DNA from: an uncultured Carnobacterium sp.
Lineage (GTDB): Bacteria > Bacillota > Bacilli > Lactobacillales > Aerococcaceae
Assembly (NCBI GenBank): GCA_937967765.1
Contig: CALCML010000068.1
Location: 1-14,330 of the forward strand
Direction of reading: 5' to 3'
Length of the DNA: 14,330 nt
The position numbers and the translations under genes are program-made. The notes below the pieces were generated by a model that was not told the DNA's origin, ran no database searches, and saw only the letters and a list, made by a program, of their open reading frames with translations. Below are positions 1-5,591 of the stretch, in pieces (within the stretch, counting starts at the first letter, position 1; each line of letters starts with the position of its first letter).

Positions 1-53
1 TATCACAACAAGGTATCATGAAGAAATTCCACGAATCAAAGTTTTCTAAGTAA
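1..53 (+). CDS. rpsP: 30S ribosomal protein S16, C-terminal end (partial)
   Basis: Only the last 16 codons are inside the window, read in the frame starting at base 3 and ending at TAA 51-53. The tail SQQGIMKKFHESKFSK matches the usual C-terminus of Lactobacillales S16 (…KKFHDSKFSK in streptococci). S16 is a small-subunit assembly protein that binds 16S rRNA. khpA following 39 bases later is the usual arrangement in Firmicutes, which supports the call. The 5' part and promoter lie outside the window. Confidence 0.9.
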   Translation, partial: SQQGIMKKFHESKFSK

Positions 54-92
54 TTTCTATAAAGTCGACAATTCGATGGAGAGGTGAAAAGA

Positions 93-338
93 ATGCCTGA
101 GATTAGTGAATTAGTATTGTCAATGGTTAAACCATTAGTTGAATTCCCTGATGATGTTCGTATTGACATCTCTGAATCAGATGAATTCATGGAATATACT
201 TTACGCGTGAATCCTCAAGATATCGGTCGTGTGATTGGTAAACAAGGACGTGTGGCTCGCGCTATCCGTACGATTACTTATAGTGTTCGTACTCGCGGAC
301 CAAAACGTGTGCGTCTTAGTATTGAGAACCTAGATTAA
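93..338 (+). CDS. khpA: KhpA, KH-domain RNA-binding protein
   Basis: An 81-aa single KH-domain protein of the KhpA (YlqC) family. In streptococci and lactobacilli KhpA forms a complex with KhpB/EloR, binds many RNAs and influences elongation and division. The KH GxxG loop is visible as IGKQG (residues 48-52), preceded by the acidic N-terminal half and followed by a basic helix (RVARAIRTI). I chose ATG 93 because GGAGAGG at 78-84 sits 8 bases upstream. The in-frame GTG at 84 overlaps that ribosome binding site and would add only three residues. It lies 39 bases after rpsP and is closed by a strong terminator. This separates it from rimM, with which it is normally cotranscribed in relatives. 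Length and position are typical of the family. Confidence 0.93.
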   Translation: MPEISELVLSMVKPLVEFPDDVRIDISESDEFMEYTLRVNPQDIGRVIGKQGRVARAIRTITYSVRTRGPKRVRLSIENLD

Positions 339-345
339 TAGGACG

Positions 346-373
346 AAGCCTTGGAGAAATCCAAGGCTTTTTT
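346..373 (+). terminator. Rho-independent terminator after rpsP-khpA
   Basis: A perfect 10-bp stem AAGCCTTGGA (346-355) / TCCAAGGCTT (360-369) with a GAAA tetraloop runs into T 368-373. It ends the rpsP-khpA transcript before the unusual intergenic region. Confidence 0.93.
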
Positions 374-392
374 ATGCTATAAAAGAATTTAT

Positions 393-626
393 AAAACGAT
401 GACTTCGAATCCTTACGGATTAATTTATACTCACTGTAAAAGGGCACCGGCTCGAGTCTAGCGTCTCTCGCCTTTAAAGCCTCAAAGAAGGAGTAAGGAA
501 TTCTTCCTAACTCCTTCTAATTCGTATTTAATGCGATTCCCCATTACAGTGAGTATAAAATCCGTAAGATTCTTCGTCATCGTTTTGTAGTTATAAAAAA
601 GTTTGGATTTCTTCAAAGCTTCACCG
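393..626 (+). repeat. Structured repeat element, copy A (candidate RNA)
   Basis: A long imperfect inverted repeat encloses a branched interior. P1 helices: 393-403/576-586 (11 bp), 407-410/569-572, 412-420/560-568 (9 bp), 424-439/544-559 (16 bp) and GGG 442-444/CCC 539-541. Inside lie GGGCACCGG (442-450), hairpin P2 (449-456/465-472, loop TCTAGCGT), CTTTAAAGCCTCAAA (472-486), hairpin P3 (486-494/510-518 with inner AGGAA/TTCCT) and TAATTC…AATGCGATTCCCC (518-542). A box GCTTCACCG (618-626) lies 31 bases beyond P1. All of this is seen directly. Transcription, strand and function are unknown; strand + is assigned only because copy B has the same orientation. I do not recognise it as a known riboswitch, T-box or named repeat. 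Confidence 0.75.
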
Positions 627-666
627 GGGGAAGAGACGGAAGAGGGTGTGTGCTGGAAAAGAGGGG

Positions 667-874
667 CAACGATTACGGCATCCTTTCGGATGTCTCTATA
701 CTAGCTGTACTCGGGCACCGGATTGAGCCTATAGTCTCAATCTCTTTCAAGATTCAAATGGACTCTAAAAAATAAATTTTTAAGAGTCCATAATTCACTG
801 TGAATGCTATCCCCTAGTACTGCTAGTATAGAATCCGAAAGCTTTGTAATCGTTGATTTTCCAATGCTTCACCG
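667..874 (+). repeat. Structured repeat element, copy B (candidate RNA)
   Basis: Same architecture and order as copy A. P1 helices: 667-676/846-855 (10 bp), 683-691/833-841 (9 bp), 696-711/816-831 (16 positions, one mismatch 706/821) and GGG 713-715/CCC 812-814. Inside lie GGGCACCGG (713-721), P2 (721-727/736-742, loop CCTATAGT), CTTTCAAGATTCAAA (744-758), P3 (758-766/783-791) and TAATTC…AATGCTATCCCC (791-814). The box GCTTCACCG (866-874) lies 10 bases after P1. Relative to copy A many helix pairs are changed on both sides while the unpaired motifs are retained, which is the signature of a conserved fold. Confidence 0.75.
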
Positions 875-901
875 AGAAGGAGAGAGGAAAGGAAACAATG
901 G

Positions 902-923
902 GTGATACCGTATAAGGTATCAC
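902..923. promoter_or_regulatory. Operator-like inverted repeat 1 upstream of DUF1576 gene
   Basis: Perfect 8-bp arms GTGATACC (902-909) and GGTATCAC (916-923) around GTATAA. Its core ATACC-N6-GGTAT is repeated in the neighbouring palindrome, with centres 24 bp apart, and it shares CAC 921-923 with that palindrome. It reads best as a repressor binding site, but could also be an RNA hairpin. The regulator is not identifiable here. Confidence 0.55.
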
Positions 924-952
924 TCGTTATACCGTATACGGTATAATGAGTG
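921..952. promoter_or_regulatory. Operator-like palindrome 2 upstream of DUF1576 gene
   Basis: A perfect 20-bp palindrome (927-946; half-site TTATACCGTA) is extended by CACTC (921-925) and GAGTG (948-952), with a G/T at 926/947. That makes a 32-bp near-perfect inverted repeat 30 bases before the -35 element. It contains the same ATACC-GTATA unit as the repeat at 902-923. No T-run follows, so it is not a terminator. Confidence 0.6.
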
Positions 953-981
953 TTCTTTTATTGTTGTTAGTACTCGGGTTT

Positions 982-1010
982 TTGATTGTTTTTCGTGAGT
1001 TTGGTATGAT
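982..1010 (+). promoter_or_regulatory. Sigma-A-type promoter for the DUF1576 gene
   Basis: A -35 TTGATT (982-987) and a -10 TATGAT (1005-1010) are separated by 17 bases, and the ATG lies 34 bases further on. The ribosome binding site is GAAGGGA (1031-1037). Confidence 0.6.
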
Positions 1011-1044
1011 AAGTGAGTAAAATTATAGTTGAAGGGAAGACCTT

Positions 1045-2337
1045 ATGAAGAAAAAGCCGATATTAAAAGAACAAATGAATCGACAATATTATTATTTATT
1101 TGGCCTATCCGCTATTTTGATGCTACTTGCATTTTGTCTTGAATCACCACAGAGACTACTTGATGGGATGATTACGATTTTAATTTCGCCAAGTCAGTTG
1201 TTTACGGATTATATGCAAATTGCGTCTGTTGGAAGTACGCTATTGAATGTGGCTATTATGCTTCTGATTAATATTTATAGTTATAAGAAATTAGAGATTC
1301 CTGTTAACGGGACGGTGATTGGGAGTTTGGGGATGCTTGCAGGATTCTCATTCTTTGGGAAAAACCTTTTTAACAGTATTCCGTTTATGCTAGGCGTATG
1401 GATTTATGCGAAAGTGACAAGACAAAATTATCGAAATTATGTGATTGTCGGATTGTTTGGATCGGCATTAGGACCACTAGTTTCTTTCCTCACTTTTGGA
1501 GGAGTATTACCAAGCGGATTTAGTATTTTGATTGCCTATGTACTTGGAATCTTTATTGGATTCATCTTGCCCCAATTATCAACGCAGTATTTAGGGTTCC
1601 ATCAAGGGTTCAGCTTGTATAACGTTGGATTTACGGCTGGGATTGTTGGGATGGTTGTCCTAGGATTTTTAAATGCGTTTGAAATCGAAGTAGAAACAAA
1701 GGCGCTTGCGAATACAGAAAGTCCGCTGATTTTATATGGAATCTTAATTGGACTTTGTGTGATTTTACTTGTGACAAGTTTCTATCTCCATTTTAAAAAG
1801 AAAGAAAAATATCAGTTTAAATTACTATTGAAACTCTCAGGACGTCTGCCAAGTGATTTCGTAGAGATGACAAACTTGGCTACAGTGACATTCAATATGA
1901 GTATTATGGGGCTCATCCTATTAGGTTATGTGCTGATCAATGGTGGGCAACTCAATGGTCCGATTGTCGGCAGTATTATTGGAGCGATGAGTTTTGGAGC
2001 CTTCGGGAATCAAGTGAAAAATACGGTTCCTGTGCTAGTAGGGATTATGATCGGCTGCTACTTAACAGGAGTTGACGTGGCAAGTACGAGTGCGCTTGTG
2101 GCTGCGATTTTTGGAACGACATTAGCGCCGGTGAGCGGATATTATGGACCGCTTGCTGGGGTGATTGCAGGGTTTGTACACATTACACTTGTGAGCCACG
2201 TGGTTGTAATGCATGGGGGATTAAACCTTTATAACAATGGATTCGCGGGAGGATTCGTTGCAGCAGTTCTCGTACCAATTTTTGAAATTTTTGAAGGGAT
2301 TCGTCAAGATATAAAAGAAAGAAAGGCTGAGGGATAA
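1045..2337 (+). CDS. DUF1576-type polytopic membrane protein
   Basis: A 430-aa very hydrophobic protein with roughly ten or more membrane segments and a basic C-terminal tail (KERKAEG). It contains an internal duplication: residues about 88-205 and 304-408 share the order NG-xVGS/IGS … HxGFSLYNVGF (186-196) versus HGGLNLYNNGF (390-400). This two-repeat layout is what I know of the DUF1576 family. Such inverted or tandem repeats are typical of transporters, but no substrate is established, so a transport role is inference. The gene has its own promoter and operator-like palindromes. Its stop codon overlaps the start of the next gene (TAATG), so the two are probably translationally coupled. It interrupts the usual khpA-rimM adjacency. 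Confidence 0.8.
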   Translation: MKKKPILKEQMNRQYYYLFGLSAILMLLAFCLESPQRLLDGMITILISPSQLFTDYMQIASVGSTLLNVAIMLLINIYSYKKLEIPVNGTVIGSLGMLAGFSFFGKNLFNSIPFMLGVWIYAKVTRQNYRNYVIVGLFGSALGPLVSFLTFGGVLPSGFSILIAYVLGIFIGFILPQLSTQYLGFHQGFSLYNVGFTAGIVGMVVLGFLNAFEIEVETKALANTESPLILYGILIGLCVILLVTSFYLHFKKKEKYQFKLLLKLSGRLPSDFVEMTNLATVTFNMSIMGLILLGYVLINGGQLNGPIVGSIIGAMSFGAFGNQVKNTVPVLVGIMIGCYLTGVDVASTSALVAAIFGTTLAPVSGYYGPLAGVIAGFVHITLVSHVVVMHGGLNLYNNGFAGGFVAAVLVPIFEIFEGIRQDIKERKAEG

Positions 2338-2678
2338 TGGCAACAGAAAAGGATTTTGTGAAACGTATCGTGAAAGAAATGGTCGATTATTATTTGTACC
2401 ATGAATTGTATGATGTAACAGCGCATGTCGTGTATGTACCGCATGAAAAAGCAACGATTACCTGTACAGCGCCGTATACAAAATTACCGGAAGACTTAGA
2501 TTTATTAGAAGCAGGATTATCTGTAGAAAAACACTTAGAATTAGATTCGATGTATAGCTCTCTGATGGGATCGCATAACCGTGATAAAAACTATTGCATC
2601 CTTGGTCAATGTATTGATGATTACGATATTGAAGTGACGGATGAGACGCTTAAGATTATTGTAGAACGACTCTTTTAA
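2337..2678 (+). CDS. Hypothetical 113-aa protein coupled to the DUF1576 gene
   Basis: A soluble acidic protein with no signal peptide or membrane segment. The ATG overlaps the upstream stop codon (TAATG at 2335-2339), with GAGGG just upstream as ribosome binding site. The sequence suggests a small alpha/beta fold: an N-terminal helix (KRIVKEMVDYYLYHEL), strands around VTAHVVYVPHEKATITCTAP, and a C-terminal VTDETLKIIVERLF. There is no recognisable catalytic motif; Cys residues occur near positions 43, 86 and 91 but form no CxxC. Coupling to the membrane protein suggests a cytoplasmic partner or regulator. rimM begins 12 bases later, so the pair may contribute to expression of rimM-trmD. I do not recognise the family. 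Confidence 0.75.
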   Translation: MATEKDFVKRIVKEMVDYYLYHELYDVTAHVVYVPHEKATITCTAPYTKLPEDLDLLEAGLSVEKHLELDSMYSSLMGSHNRDKNYCILGQCIDDYDIEVTDETLKIIVERLF

Positions 2679-2690
2679 GGAGGAAATGGA

Positions 2691-3206
2691 ATGACAACTT
2701 TTTATAAAGTAGGGAAAATCGTAAATACACAAGGGCTTCGTGGGGAAGTGCGTGTGATTTCAACGACAGACTTTGCCGAAGAACGTTATAAAAAAGGAAC
2801 AGAACTTGCGATTTTTAAAGATGGAGAGTTCCTAACATTTGTGACGGTGGCGAGTCATCGTCGTCATAAAAACTTTGATTTGTTAACGTTCGAAGGAATG
2901 AATCGTATCGAAGATGTTGAAAAATACAAAGAATGTCTCCTTAAGGTAGCCGAGGAACAGTTGACTGAACTCGAAGATGACGAGTTTTACTACCATGAAA
3001 TTATCGGACTTGAAATCGTGACAGATGAAGGCGAAGTACTTGGGAAAGTCACTGAAATTCTTTCTCCAGGGTCAAATGATGTCTGGGTTGTAAAACAAAA
3101 AGGAAAGAAAGAACTCTTAATTCCATTTATTGAACCAGTCGTTTATAAAGTTGATAAAGAAGAAAAGAAAGCTTATATCCATTTATTGGAAGGGTTGATC
3201 GAGTAA
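2691..3206 (+). CDS. rimM: Ribosome maturation factor RimM
   Basis: A 171-aa cytoplasmic protein that binds S19 in the 30S head and helps 16S rRNA processing and late 30S assembly. The N-terminal RimM domain begins with the diagnostic [17 protein letters not shown] (residues 6-22). The C-terminal PRC-barrel domain (from about residue 95) contains the [18 protein letters not shown] and LIPFIEPVV signatures. The ribosome binding site AAGGAGG (2677-2683) overlaps the upstream stop codon and sets the start. trmD follows after a single base, as is usual. No separate promoter is evident upstream, so transcription probably comes from the DUF1576 promoter, an unusual arrangement for this pair. Confidence 0.97.
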   Translation: MTTFYKVGKIVNTQGLRGEVRVISTTDFAEERYKKGTELAIFKDGEFLTFVTVASHRRHKNFDLLTFEGMNRIEDVEKYKECLLKVAEEQLTELEDDEFYYHEIIGLEIVTDEGEVLGKVTEILSPGSNDVWVVKQKGKKELLIPFIEPVVYKVDKEEKKAYIHLLEGLIE

Positions 3207-3207
3207 G

Positions 3208-3948
3208 ATGAAGATTGATGTATTAACATTATTCCCTGAAATGGTACAAGGCCCGATGACACAATCGATTATCGGAAAGGCCATCGAAGCCGGGAAAATC
3301 GAATTTGAAACAACGGATTTTCGTCAGTTTTCAAACAATAAACATAATCATGTAGACGATTATCCATTCGGTGGTGGAGCTGGGATGCTTCTAAAAGTAG
3401 AGCCAATCGACTTAGCACTTGCTTCGATTCGTGAGCGTTCTCCTGAGACGACGCCACGTGTGATTTTAATGGATCCAGCTGGGAAGACCTTTACGCAAAA
3501 GGATGCCGAAGAGTTGTCGAAGGAAGAACATTTGGTATTTATTTGTGGCCACTATGAAGGCTATGATGAACGCATTCGTACGCTGGTGACGGATGAATAC
3601 TCGATTGGAGACTTCGTGTTAACTGGTGGGGAGTTAGCGGCAACGGTGATAATTGACGCCACAGTGCGACTCTTGCCAGATGTATTAGGAAATGATGCGT
3701 CTGCCGTTGGGGATTCGCATTCGACAGGATTACTGGAACACCCACAATATACACGTCCTAGAGAATATAAAGGAATGGAAGTTCCAGAAGTTCTCTTTAG
3801 TGGGAATCATGCAAAAATTGCACAGTGGCAAATGAAAGAATCACTTCGTAAGACGTATTTAAGAAGACCGGATTTACTAGAAAAGTATGAACTCTCAAAA
3901 GAGGAAGCAAAGTTACTACAAGAAGTGAAAGAGGAAGAGGGATGCTAG
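3208..3948 (+). CDS. trmD: tRNA (guanine-N1-)-methyltransferase TrmD
   Basis: A 246-aa SPOUT-class enzyme that transfers methyl from SAM to N1 of G37 in tRNAs with G36, preventing +1 frameshifting. Visible signatures are [12 protein letters not shown] at the start, [12 protein letters not shown] (about residues 52-62), [13 protein letters not shown] (knot and SAM site), [15 protein letters not shown], and [11 protein letters not shown] with [10 protein letters not shown]. Asp169 (codon 3712-3714, in DSH) matches the catalytic Asp numbered 169 in characterised TrmD. Length is standard. It starts 1 base after rimM and is followed immediately by an ArsR-type regulator gene with no gap. Confidence 0.98.
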   Translation: MKIDVLTLFPEMVQGPMTQSIIGKAIEAGKIEFETTDFRQFSNNKHNHVDDYPFGGGAGMLLKVEPIDLALASIRERSPETTPRVILMDPAGKTFTQKDAEELSKEEHLVFICGHYEGYDERIRTLVTDEYSIGDFVLTGGELAATVIIDATVRLLPDVLGNDASAVGDSHSTGLLEHPQYTRPREYKGMEVPEVLFSGNHAKIAQWQMKESLRKTYLRRPDLLEKYELSKEEAKLLQEVKEEEGC

Positions 3949-4296
3949 ATGACGGAACATCTAAATGCAGAAGAAATTAAAGCATTTCAAGCACTGTTGT
4001 CTAAGGACGAAGGGCGTAGTGAAATGGTGCAGCTCTTCAAGTTACTTGGGGATACAACAAGACTGAATATTATTACGCTATTGACACAGCGCGAACCATT
4101 ATGTGTAGAAGACTTAATGAACTGTACTGGTATGGAGCAGTCTGCGATTTCCCATCAGTTAAAAAAACTGCGTGCGCATCACATCGTGAAGGCTGAAAAA
4201 GTCGGAAAACACGTGTGGTATTCGCTTGAAGATCACCATGTGTTAGAGCTCTATAACTTAGCAAGCGAGCACTGTTGTGAAGAGCATTCTGCGTAG
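3949..4296 (+). CDS. ArsR/SmtB-family metal-sensing repressor (CzrA-like)
   Basis: A 115-aa winged-helix repressor. The core LFKLLGDTTRLNII (29-42), recognition helix MEQSAISHQLKKLR (62-75) and wing KVGKHVWYSL are typical of the family. Metal site: D95-x-H97 followed by H108 and E111 has the spacing of the alpha5 site of CzrA (D84, H86, H97, H100), with the last His replaced by Glu. C109, C110 and H113 lie nearby and C52 lies in the alpha3 region. This points to Zn(II)/Co(II)-type sensing by a C-terminal site, though the ligand change makes the metal uncertain. The ATG directly follows the trmD stop codon (GAGGAAGAGGG upstream), so it is probably cotranscribed with rimM-trmD. The likely target is the operator at 5534-5555 before the metal ATPase. 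No such operator is seen before its own gene. Confidence 0.9.
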   Translation: MTEHLNAEEIKAFQALLSKDEGRSEMVQLFKLLGDTTRLNIITLLTQREPLCVEDLMNCTGMEQSAISHQLKKLRAHHIVKAEKVGKHVWYSLEDHHVLELYNLASEHCCEEHSA

Positions 4297-4335
4297 TTTT
4301 CAAGTGGTAAAAAATCGTCAAAAAAATTGATAATC

Positions 4336-4363
4336 TTGCTTGCATTTGATAGGCAAGTATGAT
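4336..4363 (+). promoter_or_regulatory. Promoter of rplS
   Basis: A -35-like TTGCTT (4336-4341) and a -10 TATGAT (4358-4363) with a 16-base spacer lie just before the rplS leader. The inverted repeat CTTGC (4335-4339) / GCAAG (4353-4357) lies inside the spacer region. Confidence 0.55.
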
Positions 4364-4373
4364 AGTATATTTC

Positions 4374-4460
4374 GAGTGAGTGAGACTTCACTCAGAGATA
4401 ACGATATTCCGCTGATTGGACAAGCGGCCAAGTCATGAATGTTTGTTGGAAGGAGAAAAA
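4374..4460 (+). promoter_or_regulatory. L19-type ribosomal protein leader of rplS
   Basis: The leader opens with a hairpin TGAGTGA (4377-4383)/TCACTCA (4388-4394). A conserved-looking segment AGATAACGATATTCCGCTG follows, then CCGCT (4409-4413)/AGCGG (4423-4427) and GGCCAAGTCATG. From memory this matches the L19 leader found upstream of rplS in Bacilli, thought to let L19 repress its own synthesis. Spacing to the ribosome binding site AAGGAG (4450-4455) is consistent. A covariance-model search would settle it. Confidence 0.7.
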
Positions 4461-4463
4461 AAC

Positions 4464-4811
4464 ATGAGCAAATTAATCGAAGAATTAACTCAAGAACAAT
4501 TACGTTCAGATATCCCTTCATTCCGTCCTGGTGACACTGTACGTGTTCACGCTAAGGTTGTTGAAGGAACTCGCGAACGTATCCAAATCTTCGAAGGCGT
4601 TGTTATCAAACGTCGTGGTGCTGGCATCAGCGAAACTTACACAGTACGTAAAGTTTCTAACGGTGTTGGTGTGGAACGTACATTCCCATTACACACTCCA
4701 CGTGTAGCACAAATCGAAGTAGTTCGTTACGGTAAAGTTCGTCGTGCTAAATTATACTACCTACGTAACTTACGTGGTAAAGCAGCACGTATCCAAGAAC
4801 GTCGTCGTTAA
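4464..4811 (+). CDS. rplS: 50S ribosomal protein L19
   Basis: A 115-aa large-subunit protein at the 30S-50S interface. Recognisable segments are [33 protein letters not shown] and [20 protein letters not shown], then a basic C-terminal tail ([18 protein letters not shown]). I chose ATG 4464 because AAGGAG (4450-4455) has proper spacing. The longer open frame from 4416 would lie inside the leader RNA. It has its own promoter, autoregulatory leader and terminator, separate from the rimM-trmD-arsR transcript. Codon use is strongly biased towards preferred codons, as expected for a highly expressed gene. Confidence 0.98.
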   Translation: MSKLIEELTQEQLRSDIPSFRPGDTVRVHAKVVEGTRERIQIFEGVVIKRRGAGISETYTVRKVSNGVGVERTFPLHTPRVAQIEVVRYGKVRRAKLYYLRNLRGKAARIQERRR

Positions 4812-4820
4812 TAGAAACAC

Positions 4821-4848
4821 AAAAAGCCTTGATTTATCAAGGCTTTTT
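4821..4848. terminator. Bidirectional terminator between rplS and the convergent gene
   Basis: A 12-bp perfect stem AAAAAGCCTTGA (4821-4832)/TCAAGGCTTTTT (4837-4848) with loop TTTA. T-runs occur on both strands, so it can end rplS and the leftward gene that stops at 4853. Confidence 0.92.
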
Positions 4849-4852
4849 CTTT

Positions 4853-5419
4853 TTACCCAATAATACTAACATCTTGATACATATCGTCTTTATTATGACT
4901 AATTAAATCAAGAATACTTAATAGTTGCTGGGTATTTTCTATTGCAATTCTATATTCCTTTGAATCGCTTTTTATAGGTTTCTCAACAAAATAAACAAAG
5001 CAACAAGGTAAATCAAAGTTATTAAGCGTGATTCTTACTGCTAAACTATTGATTTTCTTACTACTAGTACGTTTTCCTGTTATTCCTCCAGCAATTGCAC
5101 CAGCTGCTCCCAATACTGAATTTGTCAGCAATGTAACAACAGTGCCCCCAATAATTGCTTTACCTGTCCCACCTTTAACAACTATGTCGTCATTTTGAAT
5201 TAATTCATAACTCACTAATTCATCAAACGATATCCAGTCGATATTTTTTTTCGATCCACTAGGAATTAATAGTGAAAGTCCACCTGTCATTGCTGCTAAA
5301 GCAGTTTTTGTAAGAATTCCAGCTTTTTTCTTTCCAGGAACGACTACATTGTTCAATTTGAATCGTCTGTTATCTTTATCAATTGTAATATGACGAGATT
5401 TGGAATAGTTATTAATCAT
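4853..5419 (-). CDS. Hypothetical 188-aa protein with glycine-rich hydrophobic segments
   Basis: Convergent to rplS, with ribosome binding site AAAGGAGGA 7 bases before the ATG (on the minus strand) and its own promoter. Residues 33-56 (KAGILTKTALAAMTGGLSLL…) and 84-114 (GTGKAIIGG … GAIAGGITGK) are glycine-zipper-like hydrophobic stretches. Between them is SFDELVSYELIQNDDIV, and the C-terminal part has SLAVRITLNNFDLP and an amphipathic helix. A similar layout occurs in Firmicutes hypothetical proteins that I associate with phage-derived and accessory regions, but I cannot name a Pfam family with confidence. The codon use is more AT-rich than in neighbouring housekeeping genes. It may be membrane-associated. 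The function is unknown. Confidence 0.75.
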   Translation of the reverse strand: MINNYSKSRHITIDKDNRRFKLNNVVVPGKKKAGILTKTALAAMTGGLSLLIPSGSKKNIDWISFDELVSYELIQNDDIVVKGGTGKAIIGGTVVTLLTNSVLGAAGAIAGGITGKRTSSKKINSLAVRITLNNFDLPCCFVYFVEKPIKSDSKEYRIAIENTQQLLSILDLISHNKDDMYQDVSIIG

Positions 5420-5455
5420 CTCTATCCTCCTTTCTTTTTATTTCTTACATTAATT

Positions 5456-5484
5456 ATTATAGAACTCTTAACGTCGAAATTGAA
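5456..5484 (-). promoter_or_regulatory. Promoter of the leftward 188-aa gene
   Basis: On the minus strand, -35 TTCAAT (5484-5479) and -10 TATAAT (5461-5456) are separated by 17 bases, with the ATG about 37 bases further. It faces away from the metal-ATPase promoter at 5530. Confidence 0.6.
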
Positions 5485-5529
5485 GAAGTTTTTTTGCGAA
5501 AATAATTTAGAATAATTCTAAGATATCTC

Positions 5530-5559
5530 TTGACATATGAATGTTTGTTCATGTAATAT
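5530..5559 (+). promoter_or_regulatory. Promoter and ArsR/SmtB-type operator of the metal ATPase gene
   Basis: A consensus -35 TTGACA (5530-5535) and a -10 TAATAT (5554-5559), spacer 18, directly enclose the imperfect dyad TATGAA (5536-5541)-TGTTTG-TTCATG (5548-5553). TATGAA-N6-TTCAT resembles operators of CzrA/CadC/SmtB-type repressors. Placement between -35 and -10 means a bound repressor would block RNA polymerase. The CzrA-like protein encoded at 3949-4296 is the candidate ligand. Confidence 0.75.
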
Positions 5560-5591
5560 GGATTTAACAAGAAATAGTGAGGGGAGATATC

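Larger units (their letters stand above)
374..1044. other. 671-base non-coding region with two structured repeats, palindromes and a promoter
   Basis: No credible gene is seen between the khpA terminator and the DUF1576 gene. The stretch holds two tandem copies of a long foldable element (393-626 and 667-874), two overlapping operator-like palindromes (902-923 and 921-952) and a sigma-A-type promoter (982-1010). Purine-rich runs follow each element (626-645 and 874-895). Relatives normally have only a short gap here, so the region looks accessory. Confidence 0.8.

Noticed and set aside
404..421. tRNA T-arm-like TTCGAATCC
   Set aside because: No acceptor, D or anticodon arm can be assembled around it. 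The segment belongs to the P1 stem and local hairpin of copy A.
646..726. Open frame starting at GTG 646 through the left arm of copy B to TGA
   Set aside because: About 26 codons only, lying in a pairing-conserved region; covariation favours a fold over coding.
374..1044. T-box or other known riboswitch before the DUF1576 gene
   Set aside because: No T-box sequence (AGGGTGGnACCGCG-like), no terminator/antiterminator pair with a T-run near the gene, and two independent stems with their own 3' boxes do not fit a known class I can name.
4335..4357. CTTGC…GCAAG inverted repeat as an operator for rplS
   Set aside because: Only 5 bp per arm and overlapping the -35 region; rplS control is better explained by the leader RNA.
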